Source: an uncultured Candidatus Saccharibacteria bacterium (GTDB lineage Bacteria; Patescibacteriota; Saccharimonadia; Saccharimonadales; Saccharimonadaceae). From it: DNA of 63,915 bases. The translations under genes were made by a program, and so were the position numbers. The number at the start of each line of letters is the position of its first letter. Position 1 is the first letter of the stretch. Positions 8,094 through 17,035 of the stretch are shown here, in pieces. Location of the stretch: positions 1 through 63,915 of the forward strand of contig CALHWE010000016.1 in assembly GCA_938036785.1 (NCBI GenBank), given 5' to 3'. The notes under the pieces were generated by a model. The model saw nothing but the letters and a program-made list of their open reading frames with translations. It did no database searches and was not told the DNA's origin.

Positions 8094-8480
8094 CTTTGGA
8101 TTATCTTGGGAGGGTAGAGAAGAATAAGTCTAGCCTTTATCTTAGCACACCATTAGTCCCGCTACCACTGATGTTTGGCAGTATGCCATGAGTGCTATGC
8201 GAGTTGGTGGAGTCTCGCCTCAGGCATGAACCGGTGAGCGCTGTTCACACCTCTGATGTAGCCAGCAACGGCTCATGCCATCTTGGCGAATGACTTAGGG
8301 GCAAGCGCGTGGGAGAGGTAACAAAATAGCCTGAGAGGTGGCATATGACACAACAAGCAAAGGGCCGCCCTGGAATGGTGAGGGATACCGAGATAACAGG
8401 GATAAACAAGAAAAACTAAAATAAGAAACAATTTGTTTGCATTTTGTTCGTGTATATGCTAGGATCAAGGTAGGTCGATA
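8094..8480. other. Gene-free stretch with RNA-like inverted repeats
   Basis: No coding frame is supported over almost 390 bases. GGCATGA and TCATGCC form a distant pair around 8223-8279 with shorter repeats inside, and TATCCCT occurs twice close together on the minus strand. I searched by eye for RNase P, tmRNA, SRP and 6S hallmarks and found none. It may hold an unrecognised structured RNA and the promoter of the 47-codon ORF that follows. Confidence 0.3.
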
Positions 8481-8624
8481 ATGACAACACAAAAAAAGAG
8501 GGTAGATATGCGAAAAAAGACGAAAGAAACCATACTCGCCACCTGGAATCGGTCGCGTAGTATGGCAGAGCTGCGGGCATTCATTGCCGCGCGCCACAGC
8601 AAACTAGCAGAGGTAGAGCTCTAA
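8481..8624 (+). CDS. Small basic peptide, 47 aa, unknown
   Basis: The frame runs from ATG 8481 (alternative ATG 8508) to TAA. The peptide has a basic start (TTQKKRVDMRKKTKET) and a helical-looking second half (SRSMAELRAFIAARHSKLAE). It fills the space between a non-coding stretch and a hairpin at 8632-8664. Short ORFs can arise by chance, so this is a moderate call resting on the plausible amphipathic composition and the hairpin directly after the stop. Confidence 0.4.
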   Translation: MTTQKKRVDMRKKTKETILATWNRSRSMAELRAFIAARHSKLAEVEL

Positions 8625-8631
8625 ACGATCG

Positions 8632-8664
8632 AAAGCACCTTGGGTGATATGCCTGAGGTGCTTT
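8632..8664 (+). terminator. Hairpin after the 47-aa ORF
   Basis: AAAGCACCT and AGGTGCTTT form a perfect 9-bp stem with a 15-base loop. There is no strong T-tract, so termination strength is uncertain. Confidence 0.45.
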
Positions 8665-8764
8665 GAATATATCCCTATAATATTCATCTTCGCACATCCG
8701 AAATAGGCTATAGCCTTGGATAAAAAACAAAACGGCGCACTCATCGTACGCCGCCTATCATATC

Positions 8765-8841
8765 TGGTAGCACCGACTGGGATCGAACCAGTGACCTCAG
8801 GCTTATGAGTCCTGCGCTCTAACCGGCTGAGCTACGGTGCC
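8765..8841 (-). tRNA. tRNA with CAU anticodon, probably elongator tRNA-Met
   Basis: 77 bases with encoded ACCA: acceptor GGCACCG/CGGTGCT with a G1-U72 wobble, D arm GCTC/GAGC, anticodon loop CTCATAA, T arm ACTGG/CCAGT. The G1-U72 pair and GCTACCA end resemble remembered B. subtilis elongator tRNA-Met, so this one is assigned to elongation and the 6527 gene to Ile2. Confidence 0.85.
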
Positions 8842-8972
8842 AAACATGACGCATTATAGCAGAGAATTAGTAAGAAGGCTAGGGCTCAGACGAGTGTTTT
8901 GGCGTTCTTTTTTGCCCAGGCCAGTGGTATAATAGAGAAAACGCCCAATCAGGAGTTAAGGAGAACCACCAC

Positions 8973-10361
8973 ATGATACGACGACCACGCTACGATTATG
9001 ATTTGTTGGTGCTGGGTAGTGGTGCAGCTGGCAGTACTGCAGCTTTGGTGGCGGCCCGGGCAGATAAGAAGGTGGGGTTGATTGAGGCAGACACCTTTGG
9101 TGGTGGTGCGCCTAATTGGGGTGATATCCCCGTTAAGACGCTGCTGGGTGTGGCACAGCTTTACAATCGTATCCAGCGGGGTCACCAGTTTGGGCTCGAT
9201 ACATCGCGGGTGGATTTTGACTACCCAGCCATCCAGCACTGGAAAAATACAGTGGTAGAGCGGACTGGTGCGGGCGATAACGAGCACTATTATAACCAAC
9301 AAGGGATTGATACATTCTACGGCAAAGGTGTCTTACGCGACCAGCACACTGTAACGATTGGTGATCATGAAGTAACGGCAGGGCATATTTTGATCGCAAC
9401 AGGGGCACACGTGACCCAGCCAGCGATTGCGGGTATCGAGACGATTGATTGGCTGACACCACGCACCGCCCTCAAGCTGAGCCGCCCGCCACGTAGCCTA
9501 TTGATCATTGGTGCGACGACGACGGCGATTGAGCTCGCGCATTTCTTTGCGACCTTTGGTAGCACGGTGTCGGTGGCAGAGCAGTCATCGCGCATTTTGC
9601 CGACTGAGGATGAAGAGGTAAGTGAGGCGGTGAGCAGCCTCTTGCAGCGCGACCAACCATTGTCAGTCCTCACGCAAACGACGATTCGCTCCCTCATGCG
9701 TGGTCCAAGTGGTAATGTGATCGTCCAATATATCCGTGGTGGTATTGAGCGGACGATGGAGGTAGAGCGTGTTTTGGTAGCAACCAAGCCAGAGCCGACC
9801 ATTGATATTGGGCTTGATAATGCTGAGGTGACGTATTCGCCCGATGGCGGTGTTGAGGTCAATCAATTCTTCCAAACCAACGTGCGGCATATCTATGCGG
9901 CGGGACACGTGCTAGGTAATGATGTGCCAACCCACACCGTCTTGAGCGAGGGCCGGCTAACAGCGCACAACATCCTTCACCCTAAATCGCAAATGACGCT
10001 TGACTACGAGCTAGTGCCGCGCGCTACCTTCATCTACCCAGAGGTGGCTAGCGTGGGCTTTAATGAAGATGACTGTATTAAGCGCGATCTCAAGATCAAT
10101 AAGGTGTTGGTGCCGCTCGGGATGATTGCTCGCAGCAATACAAGTGACTTCCGTGAGGGGTTCGTCAAGCTGATTAGCGACAAACAAGGGGTATTGCTCG
10201 GCGGGACAATCGTCGCTCCACGTGCTAGTGAGCTCATCCAAGAGGTCACTCTCGCCATCAAACACGACCTCACTGCTGAGCAGCTGGCAGAGCTCCCGCA
10301 CGTTTTCTTAACGTGGAGCGAAGCAGTGCGAACGGCGGCAAGTAAGCTGTCGCGTAAGTAG
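8973..10361 (+). CDS. FAD/NAD(P)-dependent oxidoreductase of the disulfide-reductase fold, redox cysteines absent
   Basis: 462 residues. The N-terminal FAD-binding motif is LVLGSGAAGSTAA; a second dinucleotide loop is LLIIGATTTAIELAHFF; the FAD-ribityl segment is HIYAAGHV. The place of the redox-active CxxxxC reads GGGAPNWGDIPVK, so both cysteines are gone; the only Cys is far away in DDCIKRD. The C-terminal HPT motif is also replaced (LPHVFLTWSEAV). GG-x(4)-WG-x-IP-x-K resembles soluble transhydrogenase SthA (GGNCTHWGTIPSK as remembered), so NAD(P)H hydride transfer is more likely than disulfide reduction. TATAAT near 8929 and an AAGGAG site precede the ATG. Substrate unknown. Confidence 0.7.
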   Translation: MIRRPRYDYDLLVLGSGAAGSTAALVAARADKKVGLIEADTFGGGAPNWGDIPVKTLLGVAQLYNRIQRGHQFGLDTSRVDFDYPAIQHWKNTVVERTGAGDNEHYYNQQGIDTFYGKGVLRDQHTVTIGDHEVTAGHILIATGAHVTQPAIAGIETIDWLTPRTALKLSRPPRSLLIIGATTTAIELAHFFATFGSTVSVAEQSSRILPTEDEEVSEAVSSLLQRDQPLSVLTQTTIRSLMRGPSGNVIVQYIRGGIERTMEVERVLVATKPEPTIDIGLDNAEVTYSPDGGVEVNQFFQTNVRHIYAAGHVLGNDVPTHTVLSEGRLTAHNILHPKSQMTLDYELVPRATFIYPEVASVGFNEDDCIKRDLKINKVLVPLGMIARSNTSDFREGFVKLISDKQGVLLGGTIVAPRASELIQEVTLAIKHDLTAEQLAELPHVFLTWSEAVRTAASKLSRK

Positions 10362-10743
10362 AGAGATCTGTTTTTGTAGCTTCTATCCTCTGTTGTTTCT
10401 GAAGATGAAGTGATGTAGAGGAAAAATGCGGAAATTGCTAAGATCGCAGCGTCTAGACGAGAAAGAAGACATTTGAGTATATTACTGTATTTTTTATAAA
10501 AACAGAGAATGTTATGGTGCAAATTATATAGAGTGTGGCCTATTGCTTTGCTGTATATTACGAAAAGCCGTGACCACATTGCGAGACTCTAGAGCCTACA
10601 AGAAGCTCGCTGATGAGGACTCTGCCACGCTAGTTTGCATCGGTGTATTGCTAAAATAGCAAAGAGTATCCGCTTTCAGCTCCATTTAAGCAAGGCGGGG
10701 CATACTACCCGTAGTAGCACACGCTACCTCCTCCTCTATTATG

Positions 10744-10780
10744 CAAGCCGCCGCTCCTCCTCCCGGGCGGCTTGTTTTGT
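10744..10780 (+). terminator. Intrinsic terminator-like hairpin
   Basis: CAAGCCGCC and GGCGGCTTG make a perfect 9-bp stem with a pyrimidine-rich 13-base loop, followed by TTTTG. No annotated gene ends just before it, which hints at an unseen upstream transcript. Confidence 0.6.
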
Positions 10781-10841
10781 GTCTTGCGCCTAGCATATTG
10801 CGCATAATAAAACTAGTATTTACTCCTCTTGGCAAAATGAA

Positions 10842-10847
10842 TATACT
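10842..10847 (+). promoter_or_regulatory. TATACT -10 box of tilS
   Basis: TATACT lies six bases before the tilS ATG, another leaderless-type start and probably the promoter of the tilS-ftsH-murJ-lepA unit. Confidence 0.5.
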
Positions 10848-10853
10848 ATTGCC

Positions 10854-11702
10854 ATGGCGTATCTTGTTGCAGTGTCTGGTGGTGTGGATAGTGTAGTACT
10901 CTTGGATGTGATGGCGGCGCAGGCGACGGAGCCGTTGATTGTGGCGCATGTCGATCATGGGATCCGGGGTGAAGCATCGGCGGCGGATGCGCGCTTTGTG
11001 GCAGCACTGGCGGCGCGCTATGGACTACCCTTTGTGTCTACCCGGCTAGAGCTTGGGCCGAATGCAAGCGAAGCAGCAGCGCGAGAGGCTCGGTATGATT
11101 TTTTGCTCGATACAGCAGCGCAGTACCAAGCACCAGTGGTAACAGCACATCACTTGGACGATTTGGTAGAAACAGTGGCGCTTAACGTAGTACGTGGAAC
11201 GGGATGGCGTGGGCTGGCCGTACTGAATCGCCCCGGGGTGGAGCGGCCACTACTGGGCTGGCGCAAGGCAGATATCCGCGCCTATGCGCTGGCTCATCGC
11301 CTGGAATGGGTAGAAGATGAGACGAATGCGAGTGACCGCTACACACGCAATCGGCTGCGGCGTTACATTCAGCGGCTCCTCACGGCAGAGCAGGCGACGC
11401 AGATTACCTCGCTGCGGGATCGGCAACTTGCGCTGCGCCATACGATTAATGATGAAGTGCAACACCTCTTGCCACAGTTTGCGGCTGAGCGCCATGGATT
11501 TATTATGATCGACGAAGCAAGCGCTCAGGAACTATTGGGTGCGATGATCATGTGGGCGGGTGCACCGCGTCCAACCCGTCCGCGGCTTGAGCGTGCGGTG
11601 CTAGCCATCAAGACTGCTCGTCCAGGCAGCCGCCATGTGGTGGGTGATGGAGTATATTTACAGTTTAGCCCTCGGCAATTCACTGTAGAAGTGGTACAAT
11701 AG
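10854..11702 (+). CDS. tilS: tRNA(Ile)-lysidine synthase, short form
   Basis: TilS attaches lysine to C34 of tRNA-Ile2(CAU) so that it reads AUA and is charged with isoleucine. The 282-residue protein opens with the PP-loop SGGVDS (about residues 8-13). It continues with HVDHGIRGEASAAD and VVTAHHLDDLVET, all diagnostic, and with DETNASDRYTRNRLR of the tRNA-binding linker. It is shorter than the E. coli enzyme and lacks most of the C-terminal domains, like the compact TilS of several small genomes. It heads a run with ftsH (50 bases downstream), murJ and lepA. tilS-ftsH adjacency is common in bacteria. Confidence 0.9.
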   Translation: MAYLVAVSGGVDSVVLLDVMAAQATEPLIVAHVDHGIRGEASAADARFVAALAARYGLPFVSTRLELGPNASEAAAREARYDFLLDTAAQYQAPVVTAHHLDDLVETVALNVVRGTGWRGLAVLNRPGVERPLLGWRKADIRAYALAHRLEWVEDETNASDRYTRNRLRRYIQRLLTAEQATQITSLRDRQLALRHTINDEVQHLLPQFAAERHGFIMIDEASAQELLGAMIMWAGAPRPTRPRLERAVLAIKTARPGSRHVVGDGVYLQFSPRQFTVEVVQ

Positions 11703-11752
11703 ATCAGATTACTGTGTGAGAATGCAAGCGAACGAAAGGAGTGAGTTCCCTG

Positions 11753-13597
11753 ATGAATAAAAAACCGTCGAAAGCGACCAATGCCCTGCGTCTAGGGCTG
11801 TTTTGGGCGATTGTGGTGCTAGGTGTGCTGGCATTTTGGGCAATTAATTCGCCGCAGGCCAACCTTAAGGAGGTGCCGCTCTCGGACGTGGTGAACCGGG
11901 CAAATAATGGCAAAATCGCTAAGATCGAGATCCAAGGCAATGAGCTGACCGTTACACCCAAAGGCCAGTCCAAGCCGACCGAGCGCAGCCTCAAAGAGAA
12001 TGGCACTATCTATACCCAAGGACTCAAGCACGACAAAACAGAGGTAAAGGTGCAAAATGAGTCACAGACAGGCCTGTTGTTTTGGAATCTTGCACCAATT
12101 GTCCTGTCGGTCGTGTTGTTTGGTGTTCTCTTTATGTTTATGATGCGCCAAGCCCAGGGGCAGAATAGCCAAGCGATGGGCTTTGGCAAGAGTAAGGCCA
12201 AGCTGTATGGCCTTGATAAAGAGCGGGTAGTATTTGATGACATTGCGGGTAATGAAAACGCCAAGCAGGATTTGCAAGAGGTGGTGGACTTCCTTAAACA
12301 TCCCAAGAAATATCAGAGCCTCGGTGCTAAGATCCCCAAAGGGATTCTCCTTGTTGGTAACCCTGGTACCGGTAAAACGATGTTGGCGCGAGCGGTTGCA
12401 GGCGAAGCTAACGTACCGTTCTTTTCCATTAGTGGCTCAGAGTTTGTGGAGATGTTTGTTGGTGTGGGGGCAAGCCGGGTACGCGACCTCTTTGCTAAGG
12501 CCAAGAAGAATGCGCCAGCCATTATCTTCATTGATGAGATCGATGCCGTGGGACGTAAACGTGGCTCTGGCATGGGCGGTGGCCACGACGAGCGCGAGCA
12601 GACGCTGAACCAGATTTTGGTAGAGATGGACGGCTTTGAGGCTGATACGAACGTGATTATCCTAGCGGCAACCAACCGGGCCGATGTGCTTGACCCAGCA
12701 CTGTTGCGCCCAGGCCGTTTTGACCGCCATACGACGATTAGCCTACCCGAGCGCAAAGACCGTGAGGCAATCCTCAAGGTGCACTTCAAGAACAAACCAA
12801 CCGATGCGTCGGTCGACCTCGACAAGCTTGCTGCCAAGACAGCCGGTAGCAGTGGTGCCGACCTCGCGAACATGGCCAACGAGGCAGCGATTATTGCAGC
12901 GCGCCGCGGCAAGAAGACGATCACCAACCAAGACCTGACCGAGGCCTTTGAGAAGGTGGCGATTGGCCCCGAGCGCAAAGCCAAGGTAATGACCGACCAT
13001 GAGAAAGAACTCACGGCGTATCACGAGGCGGGTCATGCCATCGTGGGGCATGTCTTGCCGGATAGCGATCCAGTGCATAAGGTAACCATCATCCCGCGTG
13101 GTGGCACGGGCGGTGTGACATGGTTCTTACCTCCAGAAGACAAAAGCTACACCAATGTATACGAGTTTAAGGATATTCTGGCCCGAGCAATGGGTGGGCG
13201 GATTGCCGAGAAGCTAATCTATGGCGATGATGGTATTACGACGGGAGCGGGCAGTGATCTACGCAAAGCGACGGAGATTGCTCGTGATATGGTGATTGAG
13301 CAGGGCATGGGTGCAAAGCTCCGCGACCAGGTCTTCCATGAAGATAACGGTGGTATGGTGTTCGACAAGATCACTCACGAGCGACCATATAGTGATGCGA
13401 CTGCTGAGGCGATTGACCACGAGGTAGAGGCGCTTATCAAAGAGGCTTCTCGCCGTGCTGAGATTGTCCTCTCGCACAACCGTCCAGCGCTTGAGAAACT
13501 CAAAGATGAGCTGCTTGCCCACGAAACACTAGAAGAAGACGAAGCTAAGGCTGCGATGGCAGATGCCACTTTGCCAACGGAGGCCAAGCTCCACTAG
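11753..13597 (+). CDS. ftsH: ATP-dependent zinc metalloprotease FtsH
   Basis: FtsH is a membrane-anchored AAA+ protease that degrades misfolded membrane proteins and short-lived regulators. The 614-residue product has two N-terminal TM helices (about 14-32 and 108-128) around an extracytoplasmic domain. The AAA module has GNPGTGKT, the FVEMFVGVGASRVRDLF pore segment, FIDEID and the second region of homology ATNRADVLDPALLRPGRFDR. The zinc site is HEAGH, with the third ligand region in GSDLRKATEIAR. An in-frame GTG at 11741 overlaps the AAAGGAG ribosome-binding site, so ATG 11753 was chosen. Confidence 0.95.
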   Translation: MNKKPSKATNALRLGLFWAIVVLGVLAFWAINSPQANLKEVPLSDVVNRANNGKIAKIEIQGNELTVTPKGQSKPTERSLKENGTIYTQGLKHDKTEVKVQNESQTGLLFWNLAPIVLSVVLFGVLFMFMMRQAQGQNSQAMGFGKSKAKLYGLDKERVVFDDIAGNENAKQDLQEVVDFLKHPKKYQSLGAKIPKGILLVGNPGTGKTMLARAVAGEANVPFFSISGSEFVEMFVGVGASRVRDLFAKAKKNAPAIIFIDEIDAVGRKRGSGMGGGHDEREQTLNQILVEMDGFEADTNVIILAATNRADVLDPALLRPGRFDRHTTISLPERKDREAILKVHFKNKPTDASVDLDKLAAKTAGSSGADLANMANEAAIIAARRGKKTITNQDLTEAFEKVAIGPERKAKVMTDHEKELTAYHEAGHAIVGHVLPDSDPVHKVTIIPRGGTGGVTWFLPPEDKSYTNVYEFKDILARAMGGRIAEKLIYGDDGITTGAGSDLRKATEIARDMVIEQGMGAKLRDQVFHEDNGGMVFDKITHERPYSDATAEAIDHEVEALIKEASRRAEIVLSHNRPALEKLKDELLAHETLEEDEAKAAMADATLPTEAKLH

Positions 13598-13613
13598 GAG
13601 CAGGGAGGTACCA

Positions 13614-15284
13614 GTGGCACATGGAGCAAATCGTCGGCGTGTCCGCTCAGTCGTCGCCAAAGCAAATAGCAAACTAAACATCAAGAATGCTGCTGCCCTA
13701 CTCGCGGGCTCAACACTGCTGTCGAGCGTCTTGGGGATGTACCGTGAGCGGCTCATCAACGGCATGTATTACGACACCTACAAAGTGGGTGCTGATGCCT
13801 ATACCGTAGCCTTTACTATCCCCGACTTCATGTTCTTTGTGCTGGTGTCTGGGGCGCTGAGCGTGTCCTTTATACCAGTGTTTAACCAGCGCTTGGCGTC
13901 AGGCAACAAGCAGTCGGCGTGGGATTTGAGCTCGAGCTTGATCAATTTCTTAGCGCTCACGACCTTAGCGGCGAGTATTTTGATTATGATCTTTGCTGAG
14001 CCGCTTGTGAATGTCGTGGTAGGGCCGGGGCTCAGCGAGTCAGGGCGGAGCCTGGCAGTGAGTATGATGCGTGTGATTGCGGTCAATCCATTCCTCTTCT
14101 CTATCTCTACCGTCATTGCCAGTATGCAGCAGGCGATTGGGCGCTTTACCTTCTATGCGTTGGCACCAACGATCTACAACATCGGTATTATCATCGGTGC
14201 GACCTTCTTTACGAACGGTATTAATATCTTTGGCTGGCAGGTGTTTGATGGCGGCATTATGGGTGTAGCACTAGGTGTGGTGCTGGGCTCGGTGCTGCAG
14301 TTGATTGTGAGCTCGATTGGTCTGCTTGGCTTAGACTTTGACTATCGCTTTATGATCAAGCGCAAGAACAAGAGCTTTCGCCAAGTGCTGCGCTTGCTGC
14401 GGACGCGCTCACTCGACCAAGGGATTGACTACTTCAATGGTCTTGTAGAGACAAATCTTGCTTCGCGCATGGCTTATGGGACAGTGCGGGCTTACCAACA
14501 GGCGTCGGCGTTATCGTTGATGCCAGTGAATTTGATTGGTGTGGCGATTAGCAACGCAGCTTTCCCGCAAATGACAGAGCACCTCGGGGCAGGGCGCGAG
14601 GATCTCTTCCGCAAAGAACTGCAGGTGATGATCCGGGTGATTATTTGGTTGGCATTGCCAGTGGCGGTTATTACCTATTTTGCACGGGGCTATGTGGTGA
14701 GCTTTATCCATAACGGGGGCGACCCAGTGATATCCGGTTTTCTTGGGGTGCTGGTTCTGACGATATTTTTCCGCACGATTTATCATATTGCAGCACGTAG
14801 CTTCTATGCGCAGCAAGATACCAAGACCCCGCTTTATATCTCGTTCTTTGCGATTGGGTTTAACATTATCCTGGCGATTATCCTGGTAAATCTCTGGTCG
14901 AAGAACCAAAACCCAGGCTATGGCCTAGCTTGGGCGCAGTCTATTACTGCCGTGGTGGAGGTGATTGTCCTCTTCTTCTTCATGGGGCGGCGTATGCCGA
15001 AGCTGTTTGACCGCAGCTTCGTTAATAGCATCTACAAGATGGTCATCGCTGCGGTGCCAACTGGGTTAGCTGCTTACCTGAGTGTGGTGATGATCCCCTT
15101 TGGTACGAACGATAAGAGTTTCTTCCTTGCTTTTCCGAAGTTTATTATGATCACAGTAGTGAGCTTTGCGGTTTATATATGGTTCAGCCGGCGGCTGCGG
15201 CTTAAAGAGGCCGAGCCAGTGCTCAATCGGTTGCGGCAGATCTTCTTTGGGCGGATTAACCTTGGCTGGGGCTGGAAGCGCTAG
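13614..15284 (+). CDS. murJ: Lipid II flippase MurJ (MviN family)
   Basis: 556 residues with about 14 hydrophobic segments, typical of the MOP-superfamily flippases that move lipid II across the membrane. The N-terminal AALLAGSTLLSSVLGMYRERLI and AYTVAFTIPDFMFFVLVSGALSVSFIPVF segments match MurJ, and the mid-protein SNAAFPQMTEHL and RSFYAQQDTKTPL segments match the family's later helices. The start was placed at GTG 13614 because GGGAGG stands seven bases before it; the longer frame would run back into ftsH. It sits 16 bases after ftsH and 3 before lepA. Together with murA, B, C, T and gatD it shows an active peptidoglycan pathway. Confidence 0.88.
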   Translation: MAHGANRRRVRSVVAKANSKLNIKNAAALLAGSTLLSSVLGMYRERLINGMYYDTYKVGADAYTVAFTIPDFMFFVLVSGALSVSFIPVFNQRLASGNKQSAWDLSSSLINFLALTTLAASILIMIFAEPLVNVVVGPGLSESGRSLAVSMMRVIAVNPFLFSISTVIASMQQAIGRFTFYALAPTIYNIGIIIGATFFTNGINIFGWQVFDGGIMGVALGVVLGSVLQLIVSSIGLLGLDFDYRFMIKRKNKSFRQVLRLLRTRSLDQGIDYFNGLVETNLASRMAYGTVRAYQQASALSLMPVNLIGVAISNAAFPQMTEHLGAGREDLFRKELQVMIRVIIWLALPVAVITYFARGYVVSFIHNGGDPVISGFLGVLVLTIFFRTIYHIAARSFYAQQDTKTPLYISFFAIGFNIILAIILVNLWSKNQNPGYGLAWAQSITAVVEVIVLFFFMGRRMPKLFDRSFVNSIYKMVIAAVPTGLAAYLSVVMIPFGTNDKSFFLAFPKFIMITVVSFAVYIWFSRRLRLKEAEPVLNRLRQIFFGRINLGWGWKR

Positions 15285-15287
15285 TGT

Positions 15288-16268
15288 ATGGAACATATCC
15301 GTAATTTCTGCATCATCGCCCATATCGACCACGGCAAGAGCACCCTGGCCGACCGCATGATGGAGCTGACAGGCACCGTGACCAAGCGGGATATGAAGCA
15401 GCAGTTGCTGGATAGCATGGATCTGGAGCGCGAGAAGGGGATTACCATCAAGCTCGCCCCGGTGCGGATGAAGTATGAATATACATCGGAAGCGGGTGCT
15501 GCCCCGTCGACTGCCACCCGCTTAGCATTATCTATTGATTCAATTGACGGGGGTAGAAACACCGCGCCCCAATCTGGCGCCTACGATCTCAACCTAATCG
15601 ACACCCCCGGCCACGTGGATTTTAGCTACGAAGTATCGCGCAGCTTGCAGGCCTGCGAAGGTGCGGTGCTGGTGGTGGATGCCAGCCAGGGAATCCAGGC
15701 GCAGACGCTGGCCAATGTGTACCTCGCGATGGAGCAAGACCTCACCATCATCCCGGTGCTCAATAAAGTTGACCTGCCGGCGGCCGATGTGCCGCGCGTC
15801 TCCAAGCAGGTGATTAATCTACTCGGCTGCGATGAGAGCGATATTATTCATATCTCAGCCAAGACCGGGCAGAATGTACCGCAAGTGCTCCGGGCTATCG
15901 TCGAGCGTATCCCAGCGCCGGTGTCGCCACTGGCGGTGCAGGCTGAGCACATGGCCGCGCAAGATAGCAAGACGCCGAGTATACCAACCCGCGCCCTGAT
16001 TTTTGATAGCTACTACGACGACTACCGGGGGGTCATCCTCTACGTGCGCGTGGTGGATGGCACGGTACCCAAAGGTGCGGACATCACCATGATGGCCACC
16101 GGCGCCCGTGGCCTTGCTCTGGAGGTAGGGCACCTGAGCCCAACTATGCAGCCCGACCCACTGCTTGGCACCGGCGAAATTGGCTACATCGTCACCAACC
16201 TCAAGACAACGCGTGAGGCACGGGTGGGGGATACAGTGACACTCAAAAAATATATGACGAAAGAATAG
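15288..16268 (+). CDS. lepA: Elongation factor 4 (LepA), N-terminal half (domains I-II)
   Basis: 326 residues. All GTPase motifs are intact: AHIDHGKST (G1), GITIK (G2), DTPGH (G3), NKVD (G4), SAKT (G5). Domain II follows (TRALIFDSYYDDYRGVILYVR). A loop of about 25 extra residues lies between MKYEYT and YDLNLIDTPGH compared with E. coli LepA as remembered. The frame ends after GDTVTLKKYMTKE, exactly at the domain II/III linker. The rest of LepA is encoded at 18548-19507. Removing the DNA between the ATGAC repeats (16254-16258 and 18548-18552) joins the two frames without a shift. ATG follows the murJ stop by three bases. LepA back-translocates or remodels ribosomes; whether this half works alone or with the other is unknown. 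Confidence 0.88.
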   Translation: MEHIRNFCIIAHIDHGKSTLADRMMELTGTVTKRDMKQQLLDSMDLEREKGITIKLAPVRMKYEYTSEAGAAPSTATRLALSIDSIDGGRNTAPQSGAYDLNLIDTPGHVDFSYEVSRSLQACEGAVLVVDASQGIQAQTLANVYLAMEQDLTIIPVLNKVDLPAADVPRVSKQVINLLGCDESDIIHISAKTGQNVPQVLRAIVERIPAPVSPLAVQAEHMAAQDSKTPSIPTRALIFDSYYDDYRGVILYVRVVDGTVPKGADITMMATGARGLALEVGHLSPTMQPDPLLGTGEIGYIVTNLKTTREARVGDTVTLKKYMTKE

Positions 16269-16276
16269 CGAGCACG

Positions 16277-16879
16277 ATGAGTAACCTGAGCGATGATACA
16301 ACGAATAAGTATATAGCCTCGCTCAAAAGGTGGCGCACGCAGTCATCACAAATACTCTTCGAGCACTCTCGACTCACCGTCGCAGAAGATACAATAGAGC
16401 TACCAAATGGAAAGACTATCCAATATATCCATTATCCCTACCATGGGCATGGTGGGGTAATCGTAGTGTGTCGCCGAGGCGATAATATTTTGGTACAGCA
16501 AGAGTATTCGTATCCGGTGGATGAAGTGTTGTATCAGTTCCCGGGCGGGAAGATTGAAGCGGGCGAGGATGTGTGTGCGGCGGCGCAGCGAGAGCTGGCT
16601 GAGGAGTCAAGCATTGCCATGACAGGTGTACGAGCGTGTGGTTGGCTCTATGCCGACAATCGTCGCACCAGTGCGAAGCTCCATGTGGTTTACGGCGAAT
16701 ATGCTGGGATAGACCGCCAGCACCGGCCAGATGACACCGAGCAAATCATTTCGGAGTGGCTGCCAATTACCACCATCCACCGCATGGTCGCTACTGGCGT
16801 AATCACCAACTACGCCATGCTCGCTGCCTGGGCCTTGCTCGCCGGTACCCTCCAGTGGGTAGGAGGTAGGGAGGGGTGA
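16277..16879 (+). CDS. NUDIX hydrolase, ADP-ribose pyrophosphatase-like
   Basis: 200 residues with a canonical Nudix box GGKIEAGEDVCAAAQRELAEES at about residues 89-110, containing the G, E, RE and EE positions needed for Mg2+ binding. Upstream YPVDEVLYQFPGG and the GVIVVCRRGDNILVQQEYSY strand fit the ADP-ribose/nucleoside-diphosphate-sugar pyrophosphatase branch. It starts eight bases after the truncated lepA half and so can ride on the tilS-ftsH-murJ-lepA transcript. Substrate not determined. It is part of the DNA that splits lepA. Confidence 0.8.
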   Translation: MSNLSDDTTNKYIASLKRWRTQSSQILFEHSRLTVAEDTIELPNGKTIQYIHYPYHGHGGVIVVCRRGDNILVQQEYSYPVDEVLYQFPGGKIEAGEDVCAAAQRELAEESSIAMTGVRACGWLYADNRRTSAKLHVVYGEYAGIDRQHRPDDTEQIISEWLPITTIHRMVATGVITNYAMLAAWALLAGTLQWVGGREG

Positions 16880-16940
16880 AAGGAAGCGTAGTATCTATCG
16901 TATATCACGGTGGAGGTGTAGTGATAAAAGGGTACAGATT

Positions 16941-17023
16941 TTGACATCATGACACCATGCTAGTATAGTATAAGTACTTACACAGTAACCCATCATATCA
17001 TTTAGAAGTTATAGTGTAGTACT
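16941..17023 (+). promoter_or_regulatory. Promoter and hairpin leader of the repeat-HTH gene
   Basis: TTGACA (16941-16946), 17 bases, TATAGT (16964-16969). The following leader carries an imperfect inverted repeat, AGTACTTACAC (16973-16983) and GTGTAGTACT (17014-17023), close to the expected transcription start. This could be an operator for the HTH protein it precedes or an RNA hairpin hiding the start. Confidence 0.5.
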
Positions 17024-17035
17024 ACCAAAACAACC

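Larger units (their letters stand above)
10362..10853. other. Non-coding stretch between the flavoprotein and tilS
   Basis: Almost 500 bases without a supported gene. It contains the small inverted repeat TTGCTAAAATAGCAA near 10650 and a terminator-like hairpin at 10744-10780. A small RNA ending at that hairpin is possible. The tilS promoter lies at the right end. Confidence 0.35.
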
